The notes below the pieces were generated by a model. That model was not told the DNA's origin. It worked only from the letters and a program-made list of their open reading frames with translations, and ran no database searches. A stretch of 64,000 nt of DNA from CAZMZF01 sp964570765 (lineage in GTDB: Bacteria > Zixibacteria > MSB-5A5 > RBG-16-43-9): positions 100,983 through 164,982 of the forward strand of contig CAZMZF010000003.1 of NCBI GenBank assembly GCA_964570765.1, read 5' to 3'. Numbering within the stretch: position 1 is the first letter of the stretch; the number at the start of each line of letters is the position of its first letter. Positions 10,611 to 20,408 of the stretch are shown in pieces. A program made the translations under genes and the position numbers.

Positions 10611-11843
10611 TTATAAATATTCTCCAAAAAACCCTTTTACCTTCTGAGCAACCCGGCTGAAAAATTTACCGTTACTCATCTTTCTGAACTTTCCCTTTTG
10701 ACCACTCAGACCATATATGACTAAACCGATTCCAGTTGTGTTTACAGGATTAGCCGCAATATCTAAAAGACCTGATACCCCTTTAACCTCCCCTTTTTTG
10801 ACCGGCATATCAAAGACCTGCTCGGCTAAATCCTCAACCCCTTCTAAAAGTGAACCTCCTCCAGTAAGAACTACTCCTGTAGCCAGAATATCCGCAAAGC
10901 TGGTCTTTTTTACCTCGCGAAGAGCTAAACTGAAAATTTCCTCCATCCTGGGTTCGATTATGGCGGCTAATATACTTCTGGAAACCTCTCTCGGTTCCCG
11001 GCTTCCAACCCCTGGCACCTTTATCATCTCCTCAGAATCAGTTAATGAAGCTAATGCACATCCGTAACTTTTCTTTAATTCTTCAGCTTGCTCTACTGGC
11101 GTCCTTAGTCCTATGGCTAAATCATTAGTTACATTCCTGCCACCCAAGCTTATAACTGCAGTATGCCTTATGCATCCATCATAGAAAACAGCTACATTGG
11201 TGGTTCCACCACCAATATCTATAAGTGCTACACCTAATTCTATCTCTTCCGGGGTAAGGAGAGCCTGACTACAGGCTAAGGGTTCTAAAACTAAATCCTG
11301 AAGTTCATACCCAGCTCGTTTTATACTCCGGTGAATATTCTGAGCAGAGGTAACTGAGCCAGTAACAATATGGACTTCTACTTCTAATCTCGTCCCACCC
11401 ATCCCCTTAGGGTCTTTTATTCCAGACTGGTCATCCACAGTAAACTCCTGAGGAAGGACATGGATTATCTCCCTTTCCATCGGGATAGCCACAGTTTTCG
11501 CCGCTTCTATGGCCCTGTCGATCTCTGCCTGATTGATCTCCCGGTCCGGTCTGGTTACCGCTATTACACCTCGGCTATTAATACTGCGAATATGGTCTCC
11601 TGCTATTCCAGCATAAACTGCTTCAACCTTTACTCCAGCCATTAGCTCTGCATCCTGCACTGCCTTGATAATCGAGTTAACCGTCTGCTCCAGGTTCACC
11701 ACCACACCCCGTTTCAAACCCTCAGCCGGAGCTGTTCCCAGCCCTACGATCTTTACCTCCTCTTCTTCTCCTATCTCCCCGATCACGGCTGCAATTTTGG
11801 TTGTGCCTATATCCAGACCTGCCACGATATTATCTTTTCCCAT
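10611..11843 (-). CDS. ftsA: Cell division protein FtsA
   Basis: FtsA is an actin-fold ATPase that tethers FtsZ to the membrane and recruits later division proteins. The 410-residue protein opens with the phosphate-1 loop GLDIGTTKIAAVIGE, has the phosphate-2 region GVALIDIGGGTTNVAVF near residues 205-221 and the adenosine motif VVLTGGGSLLEGV near 330. It ends in a basic, hydrophobic tail (FFSRVAQKVKGFFGEYL) that fits the amphipathic membrane-binding helix. GAGAGGTAGGCT precedes the ATG. Its partner gene ftsZ follows. Confidence 0.97.
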   Translation of the reverse strand: MGKDNIVAGLDIGTTKIAAVIGEIGEEEEVKIVGLGTAPAEGLKRGVVVNLEQTVNSIIKAVQDAELMAGVKVEAVYAGIAGDHIRSINSRGVIAVTRPDREINQAEIDRAIEAAKTVAIPMEREIIHVLPQEFTVDDQSGIKDPKGMGGTRLEVEVHIVTGSVTSAQNIHRSIKRAGYELQDLVLEPLACSQALLTPEEIELGVALIDIGGGTTNVAVFYDGCIRHTAVISLGGRNVTNDLAIGLRTPVEQAEELKKSYGCALASLTDSEEMIKVPGVGSREPREVSRSILAAIIEPRMEEIFSLALREVKKTSFADILATGVVLTGGGSLLEGVEDLAEQVFDMPVKKGEVKGVSGLLDIAANPVNTTGIGLVIYGLSGQKGKFRKMSNGKFFSRVAQKVKGFFGEYL

Positions 11844-11866
11844 AGCCTACCTCTCTACGAGCCGAA

Positions 11867-11882
11867 TCCCGCCTGAGGCGGA
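11867..11882. repeat. Palindromic repeat between ftsQ and ftsA
   Basis: TCCCGCCTGAGGCGGA, a variant of the TCCGCC-NNN-GGCGGA family, sits in the 90 bp gap between ftsQ and ftsA, followed by TTATCGAC. The same TTATCGAC tail follows the copy at 54430-54444. Confidence 0.7.
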
Positions 11883-11933
11883 TTATCGACTTCTTTTAAA
11901 GGCTTTTCTTTTTACCCTTAAGAATTTGTAAAC

Positions 11934-12665
11934 TTATCTAACCGGGTTTACTCCTTTAAAAATAACCTGGTCTTTAAATCTTAAATCTATACCTTTATAC
12001 CCATCAAAAACTAAATCTTTATTTAGCCAGATAAACCTTTTAAACTTCTTTTGAAAATCACCAGCTCCAAAAAATATTTTAGTGCCAGTTTTTACTATGA
12101 TGACCACTAAATTATCTTTATCCTCTAAATTCATCTCCGAGATCTTCTCAAGAAATGAAGGTTTTTCTTTTTTAACGATTTTATAAAAAGTTAATGCTGT
12201 CTGGATCTCCGCATCTTCTATTCGAGAATAAGGCTTAAATCCTTGGGACTTAATCCCGTTGATCAGGGGCAGATCATAACTGAAACTATCTTTCAAGGGA
12301 ATAATTTCTCCATCCACCGAAAGTCCATACAGCTTAGGTGAAAGTTTTAGATTCACCAGAAGGTCCGGTTTTTTCTCCTGGACTTTTACCTGAATCTTTT
12401 GAGGGAAAACTCTTTTAACCTCAACCGATTTAACCCTCTGATCCTTTTCAATCCTTTTTTCTATATCTTTTAAATTTATCCTGAAAATGTTCCTTTCCAA
12501 TCTTACTCCAGAAAGCTTTAAAACCTCATCTTTGCTTAAATCTTCATTCCCGGATATATTAAGAACTTTAAGCTCAAACCAGGATGAGTGCGTAAGGAAA
12601 AGTTCCATTGTCCTTACCCATAGAAAAATGAGAGCTAAAATCCCTATTAATGATATTTTTTTCAT
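11934..12665 (-). CDS. ftsQ: Cell division protein FtsQ/DivIB
   Basis: A bitopic division protein of 243 residues: an N-terminal membrane segment (ISLIGILALIFLWV) followed by a POTRA domain (FELKVLNISGNEDLSKDEVLKLSG, about residues 31-55, extending to about 100) and the FtsQ/DivIB domain. FtsQ links FtsL/FtsB and FtsI/FtsW in the divisome. Sequence similarity in this family is low, so position between murC and ftsA adds weight. The start codon overlaps the murC stop by 4 bp, indicating translational coupling. Neither murB nor ddl is present between murC and ftsQ, where many bacteria keep them. Confidence 0.9.
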   Translation of the reverse strand: MKKISLIGILALIFLWVRTMELFLTHSSWFELKVLNISGNEDLSKDEVLKLSGVRLERNIFRINLKDIEKRIEKDQRVKSVEVKRVFPQKIQVKVQEKKPDLLVNLKLSPKLYGLSVDGEIIPLKDSFSYDLPLINGIKSQGFKPYSRIEDAEIQTALTFYKIVKKEKPSFLEKISEMNLEDKDNLVVIIVKTGTKIFFGAGDFQKKFKRFIWLNKDLVFDGYKGIDLRFKDQVIFKGVNPVR

Positions 12666-14047
12666 TTCCCTTTCTTTTTCAATTCTAAAATAAGATTTTC
12701 ACCTATCTTGTAAATATCCCCGGCTCCCATTGTTATTACCAGATCATTTTCCTTTAAGATTTTCAAAAGGAACGGAATTATTTCCTCTTTACGAGGGATA
12801 TAGAAAACCTCCTTATGTCCGTATTCTTTAGCTTTTGTTGCCACAAGCTCACCTGTTATCCCGGTTATGGGTTCTTCCCTGGCTGGATAGATATCGGTAA
12901 CAATCAAGAGGTCTGAATCGAAAAAAGATTTGCCAAATTCTTTATAAAAATCTTTGGTCCGGGAATAAAGATGAGGCTGAAAGATAGCGATTATCCTTTT
13001 TTTATATCCATCTCTTGCCGCCTTAAGTGTAGCCTTTATCTCTGTGGGATGATGAGCATAGTCATCCGCCAGCATCACCCCGTCTATTTCACCCTTTATT
13101 TCAAACCTTCGGTTAACCCCTTTGAATTCAGACAGAGCTTTCTTCATCTTCTCAAAGGGAATTTCAAGTTCCAACCCTACACAGAGTGCGGCTAAAGAAT
13201 TTTTAACATTGTGAATTCCGGGAACCAGAAGTGAAATCTCCCCTAAATCCTTATCTCTATTTCTTACTTTGAAAAAGCTTCTACTCTCAGAAAACTGGAT
13301 AGAATGAGCCACCAGGTCTGCCTGTGGGACAAGTCCATAAGTTACTATAGGTCTTTCAATCCTCGGCATTATCTCCTGAATTGTCGCCTCATCTAAGCAC
13401 AGAATCACACTACCATAAAATGGAACTTTATTGACAAACTCTGTAAAGACCGATTTTATCTCCTCTAAATCTTTATAATAATCTAAATGCTCAGCTTCTA
13501 AAGTGGTTACCACTGCTATAGTTGGTGTAAGGCGCAAAAAGGAGCGATCGAATTCATCTGCTTCTGCTACTAAATATTCTCCCTGACCTAACTTCGCATT
13601 ACTCCCTAAGCTTTTTACCCTTCCTCCTACTATAATAGTCGGGTCTAAACCTGCTTCTGTCAAAATATGACCGATCATAGAAGTTGTAGTTGTTTTACCA
13701 TGAGTTCCAGCAACTCCGATGCCGTACTTCATCCTCATCAACTCCCCTAACATCTCCGCTCTTCTTATCACCGGAACCTTGTTCTCTTTAGCAAAGATTA
13801 CCTCAGGATTTGAGTCCTTAACTGCTGAGGAAATCACTAAAACATCTGCATCCTTCACATTTTCTTTTTTGTGCTCTAAAAAGATTTCAATCCCTAACTT
13901 TTCTAATCTCTCAGTCGATTCAGAGCTTTTCATATCCGACCCAGTGACAATATACCCGAGATTCCAGAGTATTTCTGCAATCCCGCACATCCCGGTCCCC
14001 CCTATTCCCACGAAATGAAGTTTTTTTACCTTTTTGAATCTTACCAT
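12662..14047 (-). CDS. murC: UDP-N-acetylmuramate--L-alanine ligase MurC
   Basis: MurC adds L-alanine to UDP-MurNAc in the cytoplasm, the first amino acid of the stem peptide. The 461-residue protein has the N-terminal motif HFVGIGGTGMCGIAEIL, the ATP-binding loop GTHGKTTTTSMIGH near residue 113, the Mur-ligase central domain with DEFDRSFL and EAEHLDYY, and the C-terminal domain beginning DDYAHHPTEIKATL. All are typical of MurC rather than MurD, E or F. It overlaps ftsQ by 4 bp. Confidence 0.97.
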   Translation of the reverse strand: MVRFKKVKKLHFVGIGGTGMCGIAEILWNLGYIVTGSDMKSSESTERLEKLGIEIFLEHKKENVKDADVLVISSAVKDSNPEVIFAKENKVPVIRRAEMLGELMRMKYGIGVAGTHGKTTTTSMIGHILTEAGLDPTIIVGGRVKSLGSNAKLGQGEYLVAEADEFDRSFLRLTPTIAVVTTLEAEHLDYYKDLEEIKSVFTEFVNKVPFYGSVILCLDEATIQEIMPRIERPIVTYGLVPQADLVAHSIQFSESRSFFKVRNRDKDLGEISLLVPGIHNVKNSLAALCVGLELEIPFEKMKKALSEFKGVNRRFEIKGEIDGVMLADDYAHHPTEIKATLKAARDGYKKRIIAIFQPHLYSRTKDFYKEFGKSFFDSDLLIVTDIYPAREEPITGITGELVATKAKEYGHKEVFYIPRKEEIIPFLLKILKENDLVITMGAGDIYKIGENLILELKKKGK

Positions 14048-14067
14048 CTATTATTATTTTTCGTAGT

Positions 14068-14123
14068 GCGACCCTTTTAGGGTCGCTATCTTTTGTAGGA
14101 ACGGGCTTAAAACCCGCCCCTAC
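14068..14123. repeat. Two palindromes between murC and murG
   Basis: The 83 bp gap holds GCGACCC-TTTTA-GGGTCGC (14068-14086) and GTAGGAACGGGC...CCCGCCCCTAC (14095-14123). The second belongs to a dispersed family with GTAGG...CCTAC ends, also found at 56630-56658. They may be mRNA hairpins inside the operon. Confidence 0.7.
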
Positions 14124-14130
14124 ACATATA

Positions 14131-15228
14131 CTATCTATTTAATAGCCTTACCATCTCATCCACGATTTGAGAAGTTGCCAGAGGTTTTGCTAACATCTTT
14201 GCATTATTTGACATCTCCTTTAACCTGTTCTCATCTCTTATTAACTCTACAATCAATTCTGCTAAATTTTCCCCTTTAAGCTCTTTTTCTAAAATCACCT
14301 CAGCCGCCCCTTTTTCCTTTAAAGACAAAGCATTATATCTCTGGTGATCAGCCGTGGCAAAAGGATAAGGGATCAAAATTACTGGTTTACCGCAGGCAGT
14401 TACCTCAGCTAAGGTCAAAGCCCCAGCCCGGCAAACTAAAAGATCAGAGACCGCATAAGCAGAAGCCATATCCTGGATAAACGGCAGAACAGTTGAAGTT
14501 AAATTTATACTTTTCATAAAATCTTTTATATCTTCAAAATCCTTGCTTCCTGTTTGCCAGAGAAACTGCAGGTTCTCATATTTCTTTAAATACTCCATCC
14601 CCTCTTTTATAGCTTTATTTATATTTTTTGACCCCTGGCTACCACCAAAGATAAAGACCGTTTTTTTATTAGGTTCTAATTTGAATTTTTTCAGTCCTTC
14701 TTCTTTATTTCCTGAAAATATCTCCTTCCTGATCGGGTTTCCTGATACTTTAAGTTTTTTCTTGAAAAGAAAATATCTGGTTGAGTTCTGGTAAGATAGA
14801 AAAACCCGACCAGCTATTAAGGACAAAATCCTGGTAGATAAACCCGGGTAGGAGTTCTGTTCCTGAATTATAGTCTTTTTCCCCATAAGACATCCCATTA
14901 ATACAACTGGTAAACTAACATATCCACCAGTTCCAATCACCATATCAGGATTGAATTTTTTAATAACCATCCTTGATTCTAAAAGACTTTTGACCAGGAA
15001 TAAAGGTAAAACCAAAAGCTCCTTTTTTAAAGATCGGGTCAGTCCTCTAACCGAGATAAATTCCAATTTAAAATTATTCTTTGAAACCAGCTCCTTTTCT
15101 AAGCCCTTCCTCGTTCCTACAAAAAGTATATCAGAGTCCGGAAACCTGAACTTAAATTCATTTGCTATTGCAATTGCTGGATAGATATGCCCTCCGGTAC
15201 CTCCTCCAGCCAAAATCAATTTTACCAT
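14131..15228 (-). CDS. murG: UDP-GlcNAc:lipid I N-acetylglucosaminyltransferase MurG
   Basis: MurG converts lipid I to lipid II on the inner face of the membrane. The 365-residue GT-B protein begins with the glycine loop LAGGGTGGHIYPAIAIA, has GGYVSLPVVL near residues 100-110, FIFGGSQGSKNIN near 195 and the nucleotide-sugar motif CRAGALTLAEVTACGKPVILIPYP near 266-290. The gene overlaps ftsW by 7 bp, which fits coupled synthesis with the lipid II-using polymerase. Confidence 0.97.
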   Translation of the reverse strand: MVKLILAGGGTGGHIYPAIAIANEFKFRFPDSDILFVGTRKGLEKELVSKNNFKLEFISVRGLTRSLKKELLVLPLFLVKSLLESRMVIKKFNPDMVIGTGGYVSLPVVLMGCLMGKKTIIQEQNSYPGLSTRILSLIAGRVFLSYQNSTRYFLFKKKLKVSGNPIRKEIFSGNKEEGLKKFKLEPNKKTVFIFGGSQGSKNINKAIKEGMEYLKKYENLQFLWQTGSKDFEDIKDFMKSINLTSTVLPFIQDMASAYAVSDLLVCRAGALTLAEVTACGKPVILIPYPFATADHQRYNALSLKEKGAAEVILEKELKGENLAELIVELIRDENRLKEMSNNAKMLAKPLATSQIVDEMVRLLNR

Positions 15229-16334
15229 AACCTACGATAGATTTTAAAACCTCTTTGTCTGGATACATTCAGGATTATCCCCACGCCGGCCAGATTGAAA
15301 AGAAGAGAAGAACCTCCGTAGCTTAAAAATGGCATTGGTATGCCGGTAGTGGGTAATAAACCCAGGACCACTCCACTATTTATTAGAAAATTAACGAAAA
15401 TGGTAAAGGTCAAGCCAAAGGCTAAATAATATCCCAAAAGGTCTGGTGCACGCTGGGCTATCTGAGCTCCTCTCCAGACTAAAAGGAAAAATAAGATTAT
15501 AACTCCAGAGACCCAGAAAAACCCTCCTTCTTCACCGATAGTTGCTAAGATAAAATCGGTATGAGGTTCCGGCAGGAAAAAGAGCTTCTGTCTCCCCTCA
15601 CCCAGCCCCACCCCGGTTAATCCGCCATTCCCTAAAGACAAAACTGCTTGCTTGAGCTGATAACTACCCTTGAGTGGGTCTCTAAGAGCTTTACCATAAT
15701 CAATCAATCTATCCTTTTCATACCCGGTAAAATGCACAAATAAAATCCCCAAGACCAGAACTGGTAAGGTCAGGGCTAAAAGATGTTTTAACTTTGCTCC
15801 AGAAAGATAAAGTAGAACCAAAGAGCTTAAGACTAAAGTGAAGACCCCTCCTAAATGTGGCTCTTTCAGGATAAGTAAAGTAGCTGTTCCTAAAACAATT
15901 AAAAAAGGCACAGCCAGATGCTTGAACTGTTTAATCTTCTCCCCTTTCTTAACCAGGGTAAAAGCCATATAGAGGATAAATGAAGGTCTGAAAAATTCAC
16001 TGGGTTGAAACCCGATCGGGCCAATCCTGAACCATCTATGTACCCCCTTGGTCGCACTCTGGAACAGGACCAGAACTAAAAAGGCTAAAGATGAGAAAAG
16101 AAAAACATACGAAATTTTTTCAAGCCTGTGATAATCCATCTTTAAAAACACGAAGAAAACAGCAGAGGAAATTATTATCCAGATACACTGTCTTATCAAA
16201 AAAAACGTGCTATCTTTCTTCATTTTAAAATCAGCCAGTATGGCAGAAGCTGAATAGATCATCACCATCCCCAGGAAAACCAGTATCAGGATAATGAAAA
16301 GCAACATAAAATCTGGCTTGGAACGATCAGTCAT
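15222..16334 (-). CDS. ftsW: Division peptidoglycan glycosyltransferase FtsW
   Basis: A SEDS-family membrane protein of 370 residues with about ten hydrophobic segments. FtsW polymerises lipid II at the septum together with FtsI. Visible family marks are RWFRIGPIGFQPSEFF near residues 100-115, ILKEPHLGG near 155, and the C-terminal GIPMPFLSYGGSSLL block near 332-346. Its place in the dcw operon supports FtsW rather than RodA. It overlaps murD by 4 bp and murG by 7 bp. Confidence 0.95.
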   Translation of the reverse strand: MTDRSKPDFMLLFIILILVFLGMVMIYSASAILADFKMKKDSTFFLIRQCIWIIISSAVFFVFLKMDYHRLEKISYVFLFSSLAFLVLVLFQSATKGVHRWFRIGPIGFQPSEFFRPSFILYMAFTLVKKGEKIKQFKHLAVPFLIVLGTATLLILKEPHLGGVFTLVLSSLVLLYLSGAKLKHLLALTLPVLVLGILFVHFTGYEKDRLIDYGKALRDPLKGSYQLKQAVLSLGNGGLTGVGLGEGRQKLFFLPEPHTDFILATIGEEGGFFWVSGVIILFFLLVWRGAQIAQRAPDLLGYYLAFGLTFTIFVNFLINSGVVLGLLPTTGIPMPFLSYGGSSLLFNLAGVGIILNVSRQRGFKIYRRLW

Positions 16335-17701
16335 TCTTTTTTCCCTTTCAGATTCAGGACTGCAACTTTAAAAACCCTGCCCCTATCTTCATAGTCTTTA
16401 AACATATCAAAACTGGCGCAAGCAGGCGAAAGAAGAACACAATCACCTTTTTCTGCTTTCTGAAACCCTAATTCCACCCCTTCCTGCATAGAATCAACTA
16501 AATAAGTAGGAACCAGGTCTCCTAAAGCATTCTTAATTTTCTCCTTAGCCTGACCCAACAATATCAAACCTTTTACCTTTTTCTGAACTAGTTCCCTCAA
16601 TCTATCGAAATTCCCACCTTTATCCTTGCCACCGGCAATAAGGTAAATTGGTTCTTTTATACTTTGCAGAGCATAAAAAACAGAATCTACATTCGTAGCC
16701 TTTGAATCATTGACAAATCTTATCTGGTCGATTATAGCTACTTCCTCTAAGCGGTGTTCCACCCCTTTGAAACTTCTCAAAGCTTTTTCCATAGACTCTT
16801 TCTTTACACCAAAAACCCCGCAGATGGCACAGGCCGCCGCAGAATTAGCAAGGTTATGAGGACCTTTTATACCTATATCCTCAACTGGAATTATCTCCTC
16901 AAGTTTCCCATTAAGCTGAAAAACCAAGTTTCCATTTTTCACATAAGAGCCTACTTTTAATTCGCTATTAGTGCTGAAAAATAAACTCTTTGCTCTGGAA
17001 AGGGGTGCCAGCTTCGAGGTTACCGGATCATCCCAGTTCAAAACTACAAAATCCTTTTCAGTTTGATTCTCTAAGAGTCTCAATTTTGCATCGGTATAAC
17101 TTTTCAAATCAGGATAACGGTCTAAATGGTCCGGAGTAATATTTAAAATGGCCGAGACTTTAGGGCTGAACTCCTCAATCTTTTCTAACTGAAAGCTGGA
17201 AATTTCTAAGACGATTATACCTCTACTGGAGACCTCCTGAACCACGCTTGAAAAGGGAACTCCAATATTGCCCGCCACTTTGCATTCTCTACCATCCTCT
17301 TTAAATATATCACCTACCAGAGTAGTGGTAGTAGTTTTACCATTTGAGCCGGTGATACCGACAACTTGTGCTTCCGTTAGCCAGAAAGCCACTTCGATCT
17401 CTGAGAAAATCGGAATCCCTTTTTCTTGAGCTTCAACTAATATGGGAAGATCTGCAGGGATACCCGGACTTATAACCAGATAATCCTGGTAATCGATTGC
17501 CTTCTGGGTATGCCCGCCTGTTTCATATTCTATACCTGATCTATTCAGCTCCAGAATCTCAGAGGATAGATTTTCCTCTTCTTTCTTTTCAGTAATGAAA
17601 ACTTGAGCATCTAAGCTCTTTAAAAGCTTAGCTATTACCATCCCGGAACGAGCCATTCCAAAAATTGAGACTTTTTTACCTCTAACCCGATCCGCTCTCA
17701 C
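16331..17701 (-). CDS. murD: UDP-MurNAc-L-alanine--D-glutamate ligase MurD
   Basis: MurD adds D-glutamate to UDP-MurNAc-L-Ala. The protein has the N-terminal motif KVSIFGMARSGM, the ATP loop GITGSNGKTTTTTLVG near residue 120, NITPDHLDRYPD and the C-terminal LLSPACASFDMFKDYEDRGRVF block, diagnostic for MurD. The start is uncertain. A GTG at 17701 has GAGAGG six bases upstream and gives 456 residues close to the family start; a TTG at 17734 gives 467 residues with GGGGAG only three bases away. The GTG is preferred. Confidence 0.95.
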   Translation of the reverse strand: MRADRVRGKKVSIFGMARSGMVIAKLLKSLDAQVFITEKKEEENLSSEILELNRSGIEYETGGHTQKAIDYQDYLVISPGIPADLPILVEAQEKGIPIFSEIEVAFWLTEAQVVGITGSNGKTTTTTLVGDIFKEDGRECKVAGNIGVPFSSVVQEVSSRGIIVLEISSFQLEKIEEFSPKVSAILNITPDHLDRYPDLKSYTDAKLRLLENQTEKDFVVLNWDDPVTSKLAPLSRAKSLFFSTNSELKVGSYVKNGNLVFQLNGKLEEIIPVEDIGIKGPHNLANSAAACAICGVFGVKKESMEKALRSFKGVEHRLEEVAIIDQIRFVNDSKATNVDSVFYALQSIKEPIYLIAGGKDKGGNFDRLRELVQKKVKGLILLGQAKEKIKNALGDLVPTYLVDSMQEGVELGFQKAEKGDCVLLSPACASFDMFKDYEDRGRVFKVAVLNLKGKKE

Positions 17702-17770
17702 ATAAACCTCTCTTCTATCACACAGAACTTTCAATTTCTCCCCGCAAACCCTTATCCTTTTTTCTGGAGT

Positions 17771-17851
17771 GCAAGAGCTTGCTCTTGCTTTTTCAAAGCA
17801 TCAGCCTCAAGGTCAAATTCGACCTCAAGGTCAAATTTGACAGGCTGATGC
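17771..17851. repeat. Palindromes between murD and mraY
   Basis: GCAAGAGC-TT-GCTCTTGC (17771-17788) is followed on the plus strand by TTTTT and resembles a plus-strand terminator. Next GCATCAGCCT and AGGCTGATGC (17798-17851) enclose two tandem copies of CAAGGTCAAATT(C/T)GAC, themselves containing a small palindrome. No gene is seen in the 179 bp gap. Confidence 0.65.
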
Positions 17852-17880
17852 ATTCCGATTTCATCCTTTGAACCTTTTTT

Positions 17881-18969
17881 TTATCTTATCTTTAACGTGC
17901 TTAACGTCAAAAGCGCAAATATAGCTCCAGCTATCCAGAATCTAATCACCACCTTAGGCTCTTTCCAGCCTGAAAGCTCAAAATGATGATGAAGTGGTGT
18001 CATTTTAAAAATTCTTTTACCTTTACTCCACTTAAAGTAACTCACCTGCAAAATGACTGAAAGAGCTTCTGCCACAAACACCCCTCCTACTATCACCAAT
18101 AGTAACTCCTTCTTCACCATTACAGCTATAATTCCTAATGAACCTCCTAAGGCTAAAGCTCCTGTATCTCCCATAAATACTTCTGCTGGATAAGAGTTAA
18201 ACCATAAAAAGCCTAAAGCTGCCCCGATTAAAGTCCCGCAGAAAATGGTTAACTCACCACTTCCTTCTAAATAAGTTATACCTAAATATCTGGAGAAATC
18301 GGTTCTACCTGTGACATAGGCTATGCCGGCAAAGGCAATAGCGCATAGACCGGTCAAACCTATAGCTAACCCATCCAATCCGTCTGTTAAATTAACCGCA
18401 TTGGAGGAACCGGTCAAAACCAGCACAACAAAAGGGATATATAAAATCCCGAAGTCCAAGAAGTAGTTTTTAATGAACGGGATCTCAGTAGCAGTGTCGA
18501 AATTATGAGAGGGAGGGAAAAAATAAAGAAGAGCGCCTAAGATTAATCCTAAACTTATTTGCCCGACTAACTTTTTCCTACCCACCAACCCCTTAGGTTG
18601 ATGCCTTATGGCTTTGAGATAATCATCCATAAACCCGATCAACCCCATCCAGATAGTGGTTAAAAGTATCATTTGAATATAACGATTAGTAAGGTCAGCC
18701 CAAAGGGCAGTGGGTAGCACAACTGAAAAAAGGATAATCAGTCCACCCATAGTTGGCGTCCCCTCCTTCGTCAGATGGGATGCTGGCCCCTCTGCCCTTA
18801 TCTTCTCCTTAACCTGCTTCTCCTTCAGCTTGCGAATAAAATAAGGTCCTAGAATCAGACTCAATAAAAGTGCGGTAATAGTAGCATAGGCCGTGCGGAA
18901 GGTTATATATTTAAACAGATTAAAAAAACTGATATTTTGACTCAAAGGATATAACAGGTGATAAAGCAT
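17881..18969 (-). CDS. mraY: Phospho-MurNAc-pentapeptide translocase MraY
   Basis: MraY transfers phospho-MurNAc-pentapeptide to undecaprenyl phosphate, giving lipid I. The 362-residue polytopic protein has EGPASHLTKEGTPTMGGL near residues 60-77, the aspartate pair in GFMDDYLK near 117, NLTDGLDGLA near 193, GDTGALALGG near 268 and the C-terminal TPLHHHFE near 325, all MraY signatures. It lies 8 bp after murF and precedes murD, as in most dcw clusters. Confidence 0.98.
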   Translation of the reverse strand: MLYHLLYPLSQNISFFNLFKYITFRTAYATITALLLSLILGPYFIRKLKEKQVKEKIRAEGPASHLTKEGTPTMGGLIILFSVVLPTALWADLTNRYIQMILLTTIWMGLIGFMDDYLKAIRHQPKGLVGRKKLVGQISLGLILGALLYFFPPSHNFDTATEIPFIKNYFLDFGILYIPFVVLVLTGSSNAVNLTDGLDGLAIGLTGLCAIAFAGIAYVTGRTDFSRYLGITYLEGSGELTIFCGTLIGAALGFLWFNSYPAEVFMGDTGALALGGSLGIIAVMVKKELLLVIVGGVFVAEALSVILQVSYFKWSKGKRIFKMTPLHHHFELSGWKEPKVVIRFWIAGAIFALLTLSTLKIR

Positions 18970-18977
18970 TTTATTTT

Positions 18978-20408
18978 TTAATCCTGCGGACGGATCCGTA
19001 GGACCGGATATAGTTTTTTCAAATTATTTACTATCTCTTCCAATCCCATTTTCCTGGAACCTTTGAAAAGAATTAAGTCACCAGGTTTTATTATCTCTAA
19101 AAGATTTTCCAAAAGCCCTTTTTTATCCTGAAAAGAAAATATATTTTTCTTCTCAAAGCCTTTTTCTAAAGCCCCCTGAGCAATAGCTAAGGAAAGCTCT
19201 CCAAAGGTAAAAAGGTAATCAATACCACATTCCTTTACTTTCTCCCCGATATTTTTGTGAAACTCAAAAGATTTTTCACCTAACTCCAGCATATCACCCA
19301 AGACCGCTATCTTTCTCCCATCTGTTTTAATCCCCCGTAGGGTCTCTAAAGCTTTTTCCATAGAGAAAGGATTAGCATTATAGGCATCATTTATGATTCT
19401 TATTCTATCTATCTCAGCCAATTCCATCCTCAGCTCAAACGGAGTATAATTTTCCAGGGCTTCTTTTATCTTTTCCTTTTCTACCCCCAAGATTGAACCT
19501 GCGGAGAATGCGGCTAAGGCATTATATAAATTATGCTTACCTAAAAGCTTAAGTTTAATCGGAATTGAGCTGTTAACCGAAAAAGAGAAAAAGCCATTAC
19601 CGTTTCGCATAATCTTTTCCGCAATAAAATCGGCTTTTCTTTCCAGACCAAAGGTATAGACTTTCTTCTCCTCTTTTTTAGCTCTTTCAAAGAGATAGGG
19701 GTCATCTGCATTTAGAATAGTTATCCCTTTTTCATCCATATTTTCTAAAAGCTCAAATTTTGCCCGAGCGATATTCTCTAAGCTTCCCATAAATTCTAAA
19801 TGAGCTGGACCGATATTGGTGATCAGTCCAATATCCGGCTTCACCATTCTGGTAAGAATACCTATCTCCCCGGGTTGATTCATCCCCAATTCCAAAACTA
19901 AGACTTCAGTTGCTGGAGTAAGTTTTAGTAAAGTTAAGGGTACACCTATCTGGTTATTAAAGCTTTTCTCGGAGCGCAAAACTTTATATTTTTTTGATAG
20001 GATCTCTGCTATCATTTCCTTGGTAGTGGTCTTTCCATTCGTTCCGGTTATACCCACAACTTTGAGTTTGAACTTATCCCGATACCATTTAGCAATATCC
20101 TGCAGGGCAGTTCTGGTATTTTCAACCAGGACTGCCCTTTTCTCTGAAGTGGAAGAGAAGGTCTGTCTTTCTTTCTCGGAAAATTTTTTTTCAGCTAAGA
20201 TAACACAGGATACACCATTATCCAGAGCATCTTTAACAAAATTATGCCCATCAAACCTCTCCCCTTTTACGGCAATAAAAAGATTCTGAGGCTCTACCTT
20301 CCTGGAATCAATAGAGACTCCATTAATTTTAAAATCTTCTAAGGGTTTTTCAGGGAAAGGCTTACCCTTAACTATTTTTAAAAGCTCTTTATACCTTAGT
20401 TCTATCAT
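18978..20408 (-). CDS. murF: UDP-MurNAc-tripeptide--D-alanyl-D-alanine ligase MurF
   Basis: MurF adds the D-Ala-D-Ala dipeptide, completing the cytoplasmic precursor. The 476-residue protein has the N-terminal substrate domain with GVSIDSRKV near residue 30, the ATP loop GITGTNGKTTTKEMIAEIL near 118, NIGPAHLEFMGS and the C-terminal DAYNANPFSMEKALE block typical of MurF. The start overlaps the 3' end of murE by 20 bp. Confidence 0.97.
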   Translation of the reverse strand: MIELRYKELLKIVKGKPFPEKPLEDFKINGVSIDSRKVEPQNLFIAVKGERFDGHNFVKDALDNGVSCVILAEKKFSEKERQTFSSTSEKRAVLVENTRTALQDIAKWYRDKFKLKVVGITGTNGKTTTKEMIAEILSKKYKVLRSEKSFNNQIGVPLTLLKLTPATEVLVLELGMNQPGEIGILTRMVKPDIGLITNIGPAHLEFMGSLENIARAKFELLENMDEKGITILNADDPYLFERAKKEEKKVYTFGLERKADFIAEKIMRNGNGFFSFSVNSSIPIKLKLLGKHNLYNALAAFSAGSILGVEKEKIKEALENYTPFELRMELAEIDRIRIINDAYNANPFSMEKALETLRGIKTDGRKIAVLGDMLELGEKSFEFHKNIGEKVKECGIDYLFTFGELSLAIAQGALEKGFEKKNIFSFQDKKGLLENLLEIIKPGDLILFKGSRKMGLEEIVNNLKKLYPVLRIRPQD